Below, in pieces: positions 1 through 5,506 of a stretch of DNA of 5,753 nucleotides (the first letter of the stretch is position 1; every line of letters starts with the position of its first letter). The notes under the pieces are model-generated. The model made no database searches. It saw only the letters and a list, made by a program, of their open reading frames with translations, and was not told the DNA's origin. Origin of the DNA: Gemmatimonadaceae bacterium (lineage in GTDB: Bacteria; Gemmatimonadota; Gemmatimonadetes; Gemmatimonadales; Gemmatimonadaceae). The DNA lies in NCBI GenBank assembly GCA_014379705.1, contig JACMLI010000051.1:1-5753 (forward strand), read 5' to 3'. The translations under genes and the position numbers were made by a program.

Positions 1-2
1 CG

Positions 3-236
3 TCGGGCGCGCTTCTCGCCGCCGGCGTGCTCCTCTTCGCACCGTCCTGGTGGCGCCTTTCCCTTGCCGGCACAGCCATCGCTGCCTTCGGCGCGTGGAT
101 CATCATGGAGCGCGGAGCCAGCGCGGGCGCGTGGCGGCCCGTGGTTCAACGGCTCGCCGTGATCGCCGGGGGCATGAGCGCATTCGGCCTCGCGCTCTCC
201 CTGCTCACGCGCGCGTTAGGCACCTGGATCTCCTGA
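3..236 (+). CDS. C-terminal part of a small integral membrane protein, function unknown
   Basis: The frame is open from the left edge (first complete codon at position 3) to a TGA at 234-236, giving 77 visible residues. The true start lies outside the window, so the internal GTG at 27 and ATGs should not be taken as starts. The visible part is mostly hydrophobic, with about three candidate membrane segments: near the start (ALLAAGVLLFAP), in the middle (LSLAGTAIAAFGAWIIM) and near the end (LAVIAGGMSAFGLALSLL). They are separated by short loops carrying Arg and Glu, and the protein ends in GTWIS. I recognise no family motif. It converges on the receptor gene, whose stop codon is 64 bases away, so it is not part of that operon. 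Being coding is likely because the reading fits a membrane protein and ends cleanly; the function is not inferable. Confidence 0.6.
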   Translation, partial: SGALLAAGVLLFAPSWWRLSLAGTAIAAFGAWIIMERGASAGAWRPVVQRLAVIAGGMSAFGLALSLLTRALGTWIS

Positions 237-244
237 CGCTTCCA

Positions 245-278
245 TCGCTCCGGCGAAGGCCGGAGCCCGGGTCGTTCG
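245..278 (+). repeat. Dispersed hairpin-forming repeat, copy 1
   Basis: These 34 bases align without gaps to 3998-4031 at 28 of 34 positions by eye. Shared blocks include TCGCT, GAAGGCCG and GTCGTTCG. This copy carries the perfect hairpin at 247-266; the right third (GTCGTTCG) lies outside the stem but is conserved too. Both copies are in intergenic DNA, which suggests a small dispersed intergenic repeat. Only two copies can be seen here, so its family size is unknown. Confidence 0.5.
247..266. terminator. Perfect GC-rich hairpin between convergent genes, possible bidirectional terminator
   Basis: GCTCCGGC (247-254) and GCCGGAGC (259-266) are exact reverse complements around a GAAG tetraloop. 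The hairpin lies between the stop of the rightward membrane-protein gene (236) and the stop of the leftward receptor gene (301), where a shared terminator would be expected. There is no T-tract on either side, so it is not a classical intrinsic terminator. A related sequence recurs at 3998-4031 upstream of genes, so it may instead be a copy of a dispersed repeat. Confidence 0.45.
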
Positions 279-300
279 GCAGTCGCGAGGCGGACGAGAC

Positions 301-2826
301 CTAGAACCGGGCGCGAAGGCCCGCGCGGAGCGTGCGCCCCGGCACGATCGTGACGTTGTCTGGCTCACCGGCCTGCGCGTTCAGCAGGTTCTCCGCCGAG
401 ACCACGAGCCCGAACGCCGTCGTGATATCGCGCGAGAACGAGGCGCGCAGGCGCGTGACGCCCGGGTAGTTGCGCCAGTACGCACGCAGCGCCGCGCCGT
501 GGGGCGGCGTCATCTGCGGATCAGACAGGTCACCCGACAACGTGAGCCAGTCATAGTTCGTCCACTGCGAGGCGCGCGCAAGCGTGCCGGAGCCGGACCA
601 ACCGCGGCCCGCCCACGTGGCGCTCACGCTCACCGTCCGCCTCGGGACCTGCAGCACGTGGTCACCCGCGCGCAGGTCGCCGGTGTATCCATACGCGACG
701 CGCTCCACGCGACTGTCCGTCAGGCCGAGGGCACCGCTCAGGGACAACGCCCCGAGGGCCACATTGCTTTCCATTTCCCAGCCATCGTTCGTGATGGCGC
801 CGACGTTCTGCCACTGGTAGCTGAATCCTCCACCGCCGGAATGCGGCGCGGACGCCACTGGCTGTACGAGGTTTGTCGCCCGCTGGTCGTAGCGCGTGAG
901 GCGCGCCGTGAACCGCGAGCCCAGGGTGACGTCGGCACCGAACTCGATGCCGGCCTGCTCCTCCGGCTCGAGCGACAGGATCGTCGGTGCCCGGCCGCCC
1001 CACGCGGTGGGACGCATCGAGACGCGTGCTGGCGAGATCGCCTTGCCGTACGCCGTGCGCAGGGTGATGCCCGCGACGCCGACCTGCCGGCGGAATGCCG
1101 CTCCCAGCGAGGGCAGCGCGGTCGCGCCGCTCAGGATCGTGAACCCGGAGTTGCGCTCGAACCGCAGTCCGCCGTTGAGCGTGAGCGACCGGAGGAGCGA
1201 CACGTCGGCATGGGCACTGATGCCCGACGTGTTCCGCCAGATCGGGGCCACGTCCTGGTCGTGCTGGCCCACCGTCGTGCCTATCGACGCATCCCGCAGG
1301 GCCGAGTGGTCCGCTCCCAGGGTGAGGCGCGTCGAGACCCGGTCGCGCGACCCGAACTCGGTGACCCCCGACCAGCGCGTGCTCAGCCGGTCCGCGCCAC
1401 CGGAGGCGGCCAGCAGGGCCGAGTCCCCCGGCGTCCGCAGCATGCCGGGCATGAGCGCCACGTTGTCGAGGCGATAGCCGTCCGCGCCAGCGACGACCGT
1501 GTGGGTCCAACGATCGGATGCAACCGCCCACGTGCCCCCGATCGTGTATTGCTTCACGTCCTGCGCGGCCGCGCTGTCCGTCGACGACGTGACAAAGCCG
1601 CCCTGGTCGGACGCCGTGCCCGTCCCGCCGGACGGCCCCTTCATCGAGGGCCCCGACGTCACGGCCAGGACCGGGGGACGGTCGGGGAGCAACGGACTCG
1701 TCGTGTTCCCCGCCTGCTGGCTGAAGAAGCGCGCCGTGAGCTGCAGCCGGCTCTTCGCGCCCACGAATCCGGCGGCGGCCGACGCGTGCACCAGCTGGCT
1801 GAATGCCCCTGGAATAAAGGCGCCGATCGTCGACGTGGAGAGGCCGAGGCCCAGGGAGCGCCCGGCGTCGCCCACCTGTGCGCTGAGCGCATGGTCCTGC
1901 ACGAACGCGCCTAACGGAGAATACGCACTCTCGGCGATCCCTGCCGTGCTGCGCAGCGACACGCGACGCCCATCGGCCATGCCCGCCGCGGCGCGCGTGG
2001 TGATGTTGATGACGCCCCCGATCGCGCCCGCCCCGTACAGCGCCGAACCCTGCGGCCCGCGAATCACCTCGACCTGCGCGATCTGGTCGGTCGCGAGTTG
2101 CGACAGGAAGAGCGGGTTCGCCACCTCGATCCCGTCGATGTACACCTTGGGATAGCTGGCACCGAACGAGCTCGCGCCACGCAACGACGCCATCCCCCCA
2201 CCGATCGACGTCGGCGATGGACTCCACATCCAGAGTCCGGGAACGGCGCCGCTCAATGCCTGCGCCATACTCGGAGAACCCGTGGCCTCGAGCTGCTCCC
2301 CCGTCACCACCGTCCGGGAGATGGTCGCATTCTCTCGCGTTGTCGGCTGCCCCTGCTCGACGACGACCACCGGCGCGAGTTGCGCGGTGGCCATGGCCGA
2401 GCCACTCGGTGGCGGTGCCGGAGCACTCACGGCGCGCACGAACGCCAGCACGACGCGATCCTCACCCGCCACGACGGCCTTGAGACGGCTCCCATCCAGC
2501 CACTGCACCAGGGCATCCCCGAGACGCATCTTCGCCGCGCCCGCACACACCGTCCGGTCCTGTGGCAGGAGGTCGGCTTGATACGTGAAGTGCACGCGGG
2601 CCGCGGTTCCTGCGCGCTCGATCGCGTCCCGAACGCTGAGCACACCGTCACCAATCACGACCTGACGATCGAGGGGCGCGGGCCATTGGCCCACGATGGA
2701 CGGCGCCGTCACGCACGACAATTGCGCCCCCGCTGGAACGAGGGGCGCAATCAACAACGTGCCGATGATTGCCAGCCGTTTCACCATGACGCCGGTATCG
2801 GGTGCCTGCCAACTGCGCCCTGCCAT
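301..2826 (-). CDS. TonB-dependent outer-membrane receptor with N-terminal STN signalling domain
   Basis: An 841-residue protein likely to import a ligand across the outer membrane using TonB/ExbBD energy. Residues 15-34 form a signal peptide (hydrophobic LAIIGTLLIAPLV, cleavage probably after PAGA). Residues about 50-130 resemble the STN domain of FecA-type signalling receptors. APVVVVE at 151-157 is a plausible TonB box. The plug spans about 160-282, with LRGASSFG, VYIDGIEV and VEVIRGPQGSALYGAGAIGG. The rest is a Gly/Ser/Arg-rich beta-barrel with a typical end: SAENLLN, a late PGR, and a terminal Phe that favours outer-membrane assembly. There is no carboxypeptidase-like domain and it is shorter than most SusC proteins, so it is closer to FecA in plan. 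The ATG at 2826 is preferred because AAGGTGA lies just upstream; the ATG at 2787 would begin right at the signal peptide but has no ribosome binding site. The only cysteines are C38 and C94, around the STN domain. It follows the fecR-like gene by 28 bases. Substrate (siderophore, sugar, peptide or other) is unknown. Confidence 0.93.
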   Translation of the reverse strand: MAGRSWQAPDTGVMVKRLAIIGTLLIAPLVPAGAQLSCVTAPSIVGQWPAPLDRQVVIGDGVLSVRDAIERAGTAARVHFTYQADLLPQDRTVCAGAAKMRLGDALVQWLDGSRLKAVVAGEDRVVLAFVRAVSAPAPPPSGSAMATAQLAPVVVVEQGQPTTRENATISRTVVTGEQLEATGSPSMAQALSGAVPGLWMWSPSPTSIGGGMASLRGASSFGASYPKVYIDGIEVANPLFLSQLATDQIAQVEVIRGPQGSALYGAGAIGGVINITTRAAAGMADGRRVSLRSTAGIAESAYSPLGAFVQDHALSAQVGDAGRSLGLGLSTSTIGAFIPGAFSQLVHASAAAGFVGAKSRLQLTARFFSQQAGNTTSPLLPDRPPVLAVTSGPSMKGPSGGTGTASDQGGFVTSSTDSAAAQDVKQYTIGGTWAVASDRWTHTVVAGADGYRLDNVALMPGMLRTPGDSALLAASGGADRLSTRWSGVTEFGSRDRVSTRLTLGADHSALRDASIGTTVGQHDQDVAPIWRNTSGISAHADVSLLRSLTLNGGLRFERNSGFTILSGATALPSLGAAFRRQVGVAGITLRTAYGKAISPARVSMRPTAWGGRAPTILSLEPEEQAGIEFGADVTLGSRFTARLTRYDQRATNLVQPVASAPHSGGGGFSYQWQNVGAITNDGWEMESNVALGALSLSGALGLTDSRVERVAYGYTGDLRAGDHVLQVPRRTVSVSATWAGRGWSGSGTLARASQWTNYDWLTLSGDLSDPQMTPPHGAALRAYWRNYPGVTRLRASFSRDITTAFGLVVSAENLLNAQAGEPDNVTIVPGRTLRAGLRARF

Positions 2827-2829
2827 GGG

Positions 2830-2836
2830 TCACCTT
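2830..2836 (-). promoter_or_regulatory. Ribosome binding site of the receptor gene
   Basis: On the minus strand the gap between the fecR-like stop and the receptor start contains AAGGTGA, ending three bases before the ATG at 2826. No comparable sequence precedes the alternative ATG at 2787 (its upstream bases are ACCCGATACCGGCGTC). This decides the start in favour of the longer form. Confidence 0.55.
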
Positions 2837-2854
2837 GGACCCACCCTGCGTTGC

Positions 2855-3934
2855 CTACCGAGCTCCCTGCCCTGCGCGCACCACCAGTGTATCGCCGCGC
2901 TTGTCCACGCGGCCCCCGACCGTGAGCGCCAATTCCTGTGCGACTCCCCCAATGGAGCCGGCGTTAACGTCGATCGATACCTTCGTGGCACCGAGCGCCG
3001 GATCATCGACCCGAATCTCGATCCCATACCAGCGCCGCACCGTTTCGACGACCTCCGCAAGGGGGACATCGCGGAAGCGCAAGAGCCCTGACACCCAGGC
3101 TGTCGCGTCCGCCGGAACCGTCCCCCGCTGCGTCGATGTCACCGCGCCCTGCGCGACCACCGCCTCATCACCCTGGTGGAGCAGCACCCCGGCACTCGCC
3201 TCCTGGGACGAGCCCCTTACGATGACCGCGCCTTCGTGCACCTGAACAAGAACCCCGGAGTTCGCGCGATGGTTCACCGAGAACTCGGTACCCACATCGC
3301 GGATCTCCGCGTCACCCGCCTTGACCACGAACGGCCTGGCGTCATCGTGCACAACCCGGAACCAGCCTTGGCCGCGCAGCGCGACTTCACGGCCGGCCGT
3401 GCCGTAGGTCGCGGTCACCGCAAGCTCGCTCCCCGGAGCGAGGATGGCGCGACTTCCATCGGCCAACGTGACCGAATCGGGCTTCCCGAGCGACGCGCGA
3501 TACGTCGTAACGGTCGCGACCTGCGGGGACGGCTCGGAGCGGTAGCGCCAGATGGTCGCGGTAATGGCGATGACGCCGAAGAGCGCTGCCGCCTGAAAGG
3601 CGCGCACCACCCACTGCGGGCGCGCCCGGGCCGCCGGGAATCGACTGAGACGCGGGGCAGCGGCTTCGAGACGGAGGATCGGACTCCCCCCGGCAGCGGC
3701 CTTGGTTCGGCGGAGTGCCCCCTCGATGTCCAGTCCGGCGGGCAGCTCGACAGGAACGTCGGCCACGATGCGATCGAGGGCCTCGACGAGCTTGTGGTCC
3801 TCGGGATTCGCCACCAGCCAGGCCCGCACCAGCTCACGCTCGGCCCCATCGCTCTCACCGGAGACGTAGCGTGCAATCGCCTCCCAATCGGGGGGGGCGT
3901 CGGCTGTGGGTCGCTGGGGGGTAGGGCCGGTCAT
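2855..3934 (-). CDS. FecR-type transmembrane anti-sigma regulator
   Basis: A 359-residue single-pass inner-membrane regulator expected to hold or activate its FecI-like sigma factor and to receive the signal from the receptor's STN domain. The N-terminal cytoplasmic part (about 16-65) has the family pattern DWEAIARYVSGE, then AWL and NPED, which contacts sigma factors in this family. One membrane segment lies at about 110-129 (AFQAAALFGVIAITATIW) followed by RYR. The periplasmic FecR domain covers about 140-240, with SVTLADGSRAILAPGS, GQGWFRV, PFVVKAGDAEIRDVGTEFSV and VHEGAVIVR. The C-terminal part, about 279-355, reads WVSGLLRFRDVPLAEVVETV then RRWYGIEI, the STN-like region usual in FecR proteins of this type. 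The ATG at 3934 is chosen as the first Met; the frame is open back to a GTG at 3979 (15 residues more), whose extra residues do not look like a domain. The gene ends 28 bases before the receptor gene and is divergent from the sigma gene. The start is less sure than the identity, because GAGG is only one base from the ATG. Confidence 0.92.
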   Translation of the reverse strand: MTGPTPQRPTADAPPDWEAIARYVSGESDGAERELVRAWLVANPEDHKLVEALDRIVADVPVELPAGLDIEGALRRTKAAAGGSPILRLEAAAPRLSRFPAARARPQWVVRAFQAAALFGVIAITATIWRYRSEPSPQVATVTTYRASLGKPDSVTLADGSRAILAPGSELAVTATYGTAGREVALRGQGWFRVVHDDARPFVVKAGDAEIRDVGTEFSVNHRANSGVLVQVHEGAVIVRGSSQEASAGVLLHQGDEAVVAQGAVTSTQRGTVPADATAWVSGLLRFRDVPLAEVVETVRRWYGIEIRVDDPALGATKVSIDVNAGSIGGVAQELALTVGGRVDKRGDTLVVRAGQGAR

Positions 3935-3935
3935 G

Positions 3936-3960
3936 CCTCGGGGGACACGTCTCCCCGAAG
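3936..3960 (-). promoter_or_regulatory. Inverted repeat abutting the fecR-like start codon
   Basis: On the plus strand CCTCGGGG (3936-3943) pairs with CCCCGAAG (3953-3960), leaving a 9-base loop. Read as fecR mRNA this gives an 8-bp stem with one G-U pair whose downstream arm contains the GAGG next to the ATG at 3934. It could limit ribosome access, or act as a DNA operator. The pairing is seen directly; any role is inferred. Confidence 0.3.
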
Positions 3961-3997
3961 ATACCCTAGCCCACCCCACCTGCGCACCCGCTGCTCG

Positions 3998-4031
3998 TCG
4001 CTGCGGTGAAGGCCGAGCCCCGTGTCGTTCG
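3998..4031 (+). repeat. Dispersed hairpin-forming repeat, copy 2 (diverged)
   Basis: This aligns to 245-278 with 28 of 34 identical bases. The hairpin is retained in weaker form: GCT (4000-4002) pairs with AGC (4016-4018), G4003 bulges, and CGGT pairs with GCCG around the same GAAG loop. Because it lies between divergent genes it is unlikely to serve as a terminator of either. That makes a repeat family, a protein site, or an RNA element in the fecR leader more likely. Confidence 0.5.
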
Positions 4032-4090
4032 CCTGGGCATTTGCTTGGGGCCGGCCACCCCGATCCATCGCGCGGCGTCCGGTAGTCGGG

Positions 4091-4096
4091 TAGAAT
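4091..4096 (+). promoter_or_regulatory. Candidate -10 box of the FecI-like sigma gene
   Basis: TAGAAT matches five of six bases of TATAAT and lies nine bases before the ATG at 4106. Initiation about seven bases downstream would begin the transcript almost at the start codon. No Shine-Dalgarno sequence precedes the ATG, which fits a leaderless mRNA. No -35 box is visible about 17 bases upstream (bases TCGCGC), so the call is weak. Confidence 0.3.
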
Positions 4097-4105
4097 GCAC
4101 GGCCA

Positions 4106-4672
4106 ATGGCTTCAACCGACCCAGCCCAGCAAGCAGCACTGCTTGAACGCCTTCGCCTGGGTGACGAAGCCGCGTTCGACCTGATCTTCCGGACCTGGTA
4201 TGCACCGCTCGTGCAGTTTGCCGAGCGCATGCTTCGGGAGCGGGAGAGTGCCGAGGAAACGGTGCAGGACGTCATGCTGGAGCTGTGGAAGCGTCGTGAG
4301 ACACTCGTGATCCAGGGCTCGCCGCAGGCCTACCTCTTCCAGTCGACGCGAAACCGCGCCCTCAACCGCCTGCGCCACCTCAAGGTGGAGAACCGCGAGG
4401 AGTTCGACACCGACACGCTGCCGGCCCCCAGCAATGCGGACGCCGGCGCCTCGGAACAGGAGATCGAGGTCGCCCTGCGCGAAGCGATCGATTCCCTCCC
4501 GCCCCGCTGCCGGGTGGTCTTCGAGATGAACCGCGTCCAGGGCCTCAAGTACGCCGAAGTCGCCGCGGCCCTGGGCATTTCGGTGAAAGCGGTGGAAGCC
4601 CACATGGCGCGTGCGCTGAGAACGCTGAGGGAGCGGCTGGCGCCGTGGTTGCCGAAGGGAAGGTCGATTTAG
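4106..4672 (+). CDS. FecI-like ECF RNA polymerase sigma factor
   Basis: A 188-residue sigma factor with the two-domain ECF plan and no region 1 or 3. Sigma region 2 covers about 22-91: FDLIFRTWYAPLVQFAERML, then the AEETVQDVMLELWKRRE stretch that contacts core RNA polymerase and the -10 element, and AYLFQSTRNRALNRLRH. A variable acidic linker follows (about 95-120). Region 4 covers about 122-176 with LPPRCRVVFEMNRVQGLKY and the helix-turn-helix AEVAAALGISVKAVEAHMAR, which would read the -35 element. LPPRCR and the SVKAVEAHMARAL helix are typical of the FecI-like sigma factors that work with FecR proteins. It is read divergently from the fecR-like gene, 171 bases apart, and probably drives the fecR-receptor operon. 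The ATG at 4106 is the first start in frame that gives the usual N-terminus; there is no clear ribosome binding site. The degenerate repeat region begins at its stop codon. Confidence 0.93.
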   Translation: MASTDPAQQAALLERLRLGDEAAFDLIFRTWYAPLVQFAERMLRERESAEETVQDVMLELWKRRETLVIQGSPQAYLFQSTRNRALNRLRHLKVENREEFDTDTLPAPSNADAGASEQEIEVALREAIDSLPPRCRVVFEMNRVQGLKYAEVAAALGISVKAVEAHMARALRTLRERLAPWLPKGRSI

Positions 4673-4674
4673 CG

Positions 4675-4803
4675 AGATGGAGCGAGCGGGCGATGATGCG
4701 AGCGGGGGAAGGAGCTGGTGAAAGAGCGAACGGTTAGCGAGCGTGGACGGTGCTCAACGCTCGAACCTTCCCCCGCTCGCTGCATCCCCCGCTCGCCCTA
4801 TCT
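4675..4803. repeat. Long imperfect inverted repeat downstream of the sigma gene
   Basis: The 38-base arm 4675-4712 matches the reverse complement of 4766-4803 at 33 of 38 positions. It includes a perfect 15-base match, GCGAGCGGGGGAAGG (4698-4712) against 4766-4780. Between the arms a second stem, CGAGCGT (4738-4744) with ACGCTCG (4757-4763), closes a 12-base loop. The transcript of the fecI-like gene could fold into a long rod here and might stop or be protected by it, though no T-tract follows. The arms are themselves made of a roughly 16-base repeat. Confidence 0.6.
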
Positions 4804-4867
4804 CCCGCTTGCAGTACCCCCGCGTGCAGTACCCCTCGCTTGCCACGTAACCCTCCGGCTCGCATCA
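4770..4867 (+). repeat. Degenerate tandem repeat, about six units of 15-17 bases
   Basis: Units begin near 4770, 4786, 4802, 4817, 4832 and 4851. Each has a C-rich start followed by GCTCGC or GCTTGC and a variable five-base tail. Units 1 and 2 share CCCCCGCTCGC, and units 3 and 4 share an exact 11-mer, TGCAGTACCCC, 15 bases apart (4810-4820 and 4825-4835). The same unit in reverse orientation occurs at 4682 and 4698 (GCGAGCGGG, 16 bases apart), with looser copies near 4672, 4725 and 4737. No open reading frame with protein-like content covers it. Confidence 0.55.
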
Positions 4868-4942
4868 ACGTAGGGAGACGTTCAAACCCTTTGCCCCACA
4901 TCGTTATCCAACGAAGTGAGCAGGCAAGGACCGGCCTTGGAA

Positions 4943-5506
4943 ATGACGGTGGCGGAACTGGAGCGCGAATCTCTCAGGACGGAGAGCGACGCCCCTGATG
5001 TGGCTCTTGCCGCGTCGGGTGATCGTCGGGCCTTCGAGCGACTCTACCGACAACACGTCAATCGGATCCTTGCCGTCTGTGCGCGAATGGTCAACGACCG
5101 GTCGCACGCCGAGGAACTCACGCAGGACGTGTTCGTTCGCGCCTGGGAGAAGCTGAACCAGTTTCGCGGCGAGGCCGCCTTCTCCACGTGGCTTCATCGG
5201 TTGGCCGTCAACGTGGTCCTGAACGCGCGGAAGTCGGAGGGGCGGGCCCGGTCCCGTTTCGATGACGACCAGGAAGGACTCGATTCGCTCCCCGTGGGCG
5301 CATCGGTTTCGCTGCCTGGTGCGTCCATCGATCTGGAGGCGGCAATCGCCCGCCTTCCCCCCGGGGCTCGACGAATTTTTGTCCTACATGATGTCGAGGG
5401 GTTCAAGCACGAGGAGATTGCCGGTATGCTCTCCATCACCGCTGGTGGCAGCAAGGCACAACTCCATCGCGCCCGCATGCTCCTCCGCGAGGCTTTGCAG
5501 CGATGA
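4943..5506 (+). CDS. RpoE-like ECF RNA polymerase sigma factor
   Basis: A 187-residue ECF sigma factor. Region 2 runs from about 20 to 100: AASGDRRAFERLYRQHVNRI, the core-binding and -10 stretch HAEELTQDVFVRAWEKLNQF, then FSTWLHRLAVNVVLNARKS. A linker rich in Asp, Ser and Pro follows (about 105-128). Region 4 spans about 130-185 with LPPGARRIFVLHDVEGFKHE and the helix-turn-helix EEIAGMLSITAGGSKAQLHR. The run FVLHDVEGFKHEEIA and the SKAQLHRARMLL helix are usual in RpoE-type factors paired with zinc-finger anti-sigma proteins, and such a protein follows with an ATGA overlap, so the two are probably co-translated. The ATG at 4943 is preferred, with AAGGA at 4926-4930 (12 bases away, rather far). 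A GTG at 4916 would add nine residues and cannot be excluded. It differs in type from the FecI-like factor upstream and is very likely a separate regulatory unit; its regulon is not readable here. Confidence 0.93.
   Translation: MTVAELERESLRTESDAPDVALAASGDRRAFERLYRQHVNRILAVCARMVNDRSHAEELTQDVFVRAWEKLNQFRGEAAFSTWLHRLAVNVVLNARKSEGRARSRFDDDQEGLDSLPVGASVSLPGASIDLEAAIARLPPGARRIFVLHDVEGFKHEEIAGMLSITAGGSKAQLHRARMLLREALQR

Larger units (their letters stand above)
3935..4105. promoter_or_regulatory. Divergent promoter region between the fecR-like and fecI-like genes
   Basis: These 171 bases separate the leftward fecR-receptor operon from the rightward sigma gene and must hold the promoter of each unless transcription enters from outside. 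On the plus strand TAGAAT at 4091-4096 is a candidate -10 for the sigma gene. On the minus strand TAGGGT (3968 to 3963) is a weaker TANNNT-type match for fecR. No convincing -35 box is seen for either, and I could not identify a FecI-type -35/-10 pair. The region also holds a diverged hairpin repeat (3998-4031) and the inverted repeat at 3936-3960. Confidence 0.5.

Noticed and set aside
237..300. A classical intrinsic terminator
   Set aside because: The hairpin is perfect but no T-tract follows on either strand, so only a tentative terminator is listed.
499..1914. A 471-codon open frame on the plus strand opposite the receptor gene
   Set aside because: Its product is dominated by Arg, Pro, Ala and Gly with no domain-like pattern, as expected of a GC-rich antisense frame. 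The minus-strand receptor reading has a signal peptide, plug motifs and barrel end over the same bases.
662..2227. A 521-codon open frame on the minus strand in a different frame from the receptor
   Set aside because: It is Arg/Gly/His-rich, without recognisable motifs, and lies wholly inside the receptor gene on the same strand.
2098..2925. A 275-codon plus-strand open frame across the receptor start and the end of the fecR-like gene
   Set aside because: The product is His/Arg/Pro-rich with no family pattern and overlaps two well-supported minus-strand genes.
3176..4009. A 277-codon plus-strand open frame opposite the fecR-like gene
   Set aside because: It is an antisense shadow: no motifs, Arg/Gly-rich, against a minus-strand product with clear FecR-domain sequence.
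4112..4603. A 163-codon minus-strand open frame opposite the fecI-like gene
   Set aside because: The plus-strand reading carries both sigma regions; the antisense product has no recognisable features.
4770..4867. A possible CRISPR array
   Set aside because: Unit length is only 15-17 bases with degenerate copies and no separate repeat/spacer pattern, and no cas gene is present.
4881..4910. TTCAAA and TATCCA, 18 bases apart, as a promoter for the second sigma factor
   Set aside because: They match the sigma-70 consensus at only four and three of six bases, no better than expected by chance in such a stretch.
4916..4942. GTG at 4916 as start of the second sigma factor
   Set aside because: It lacks a ribosome binding site and adds nine residues before the ATG at 4943, which has an AAGGA upstream. 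Kept as an alternative because the spacing of that site is long.
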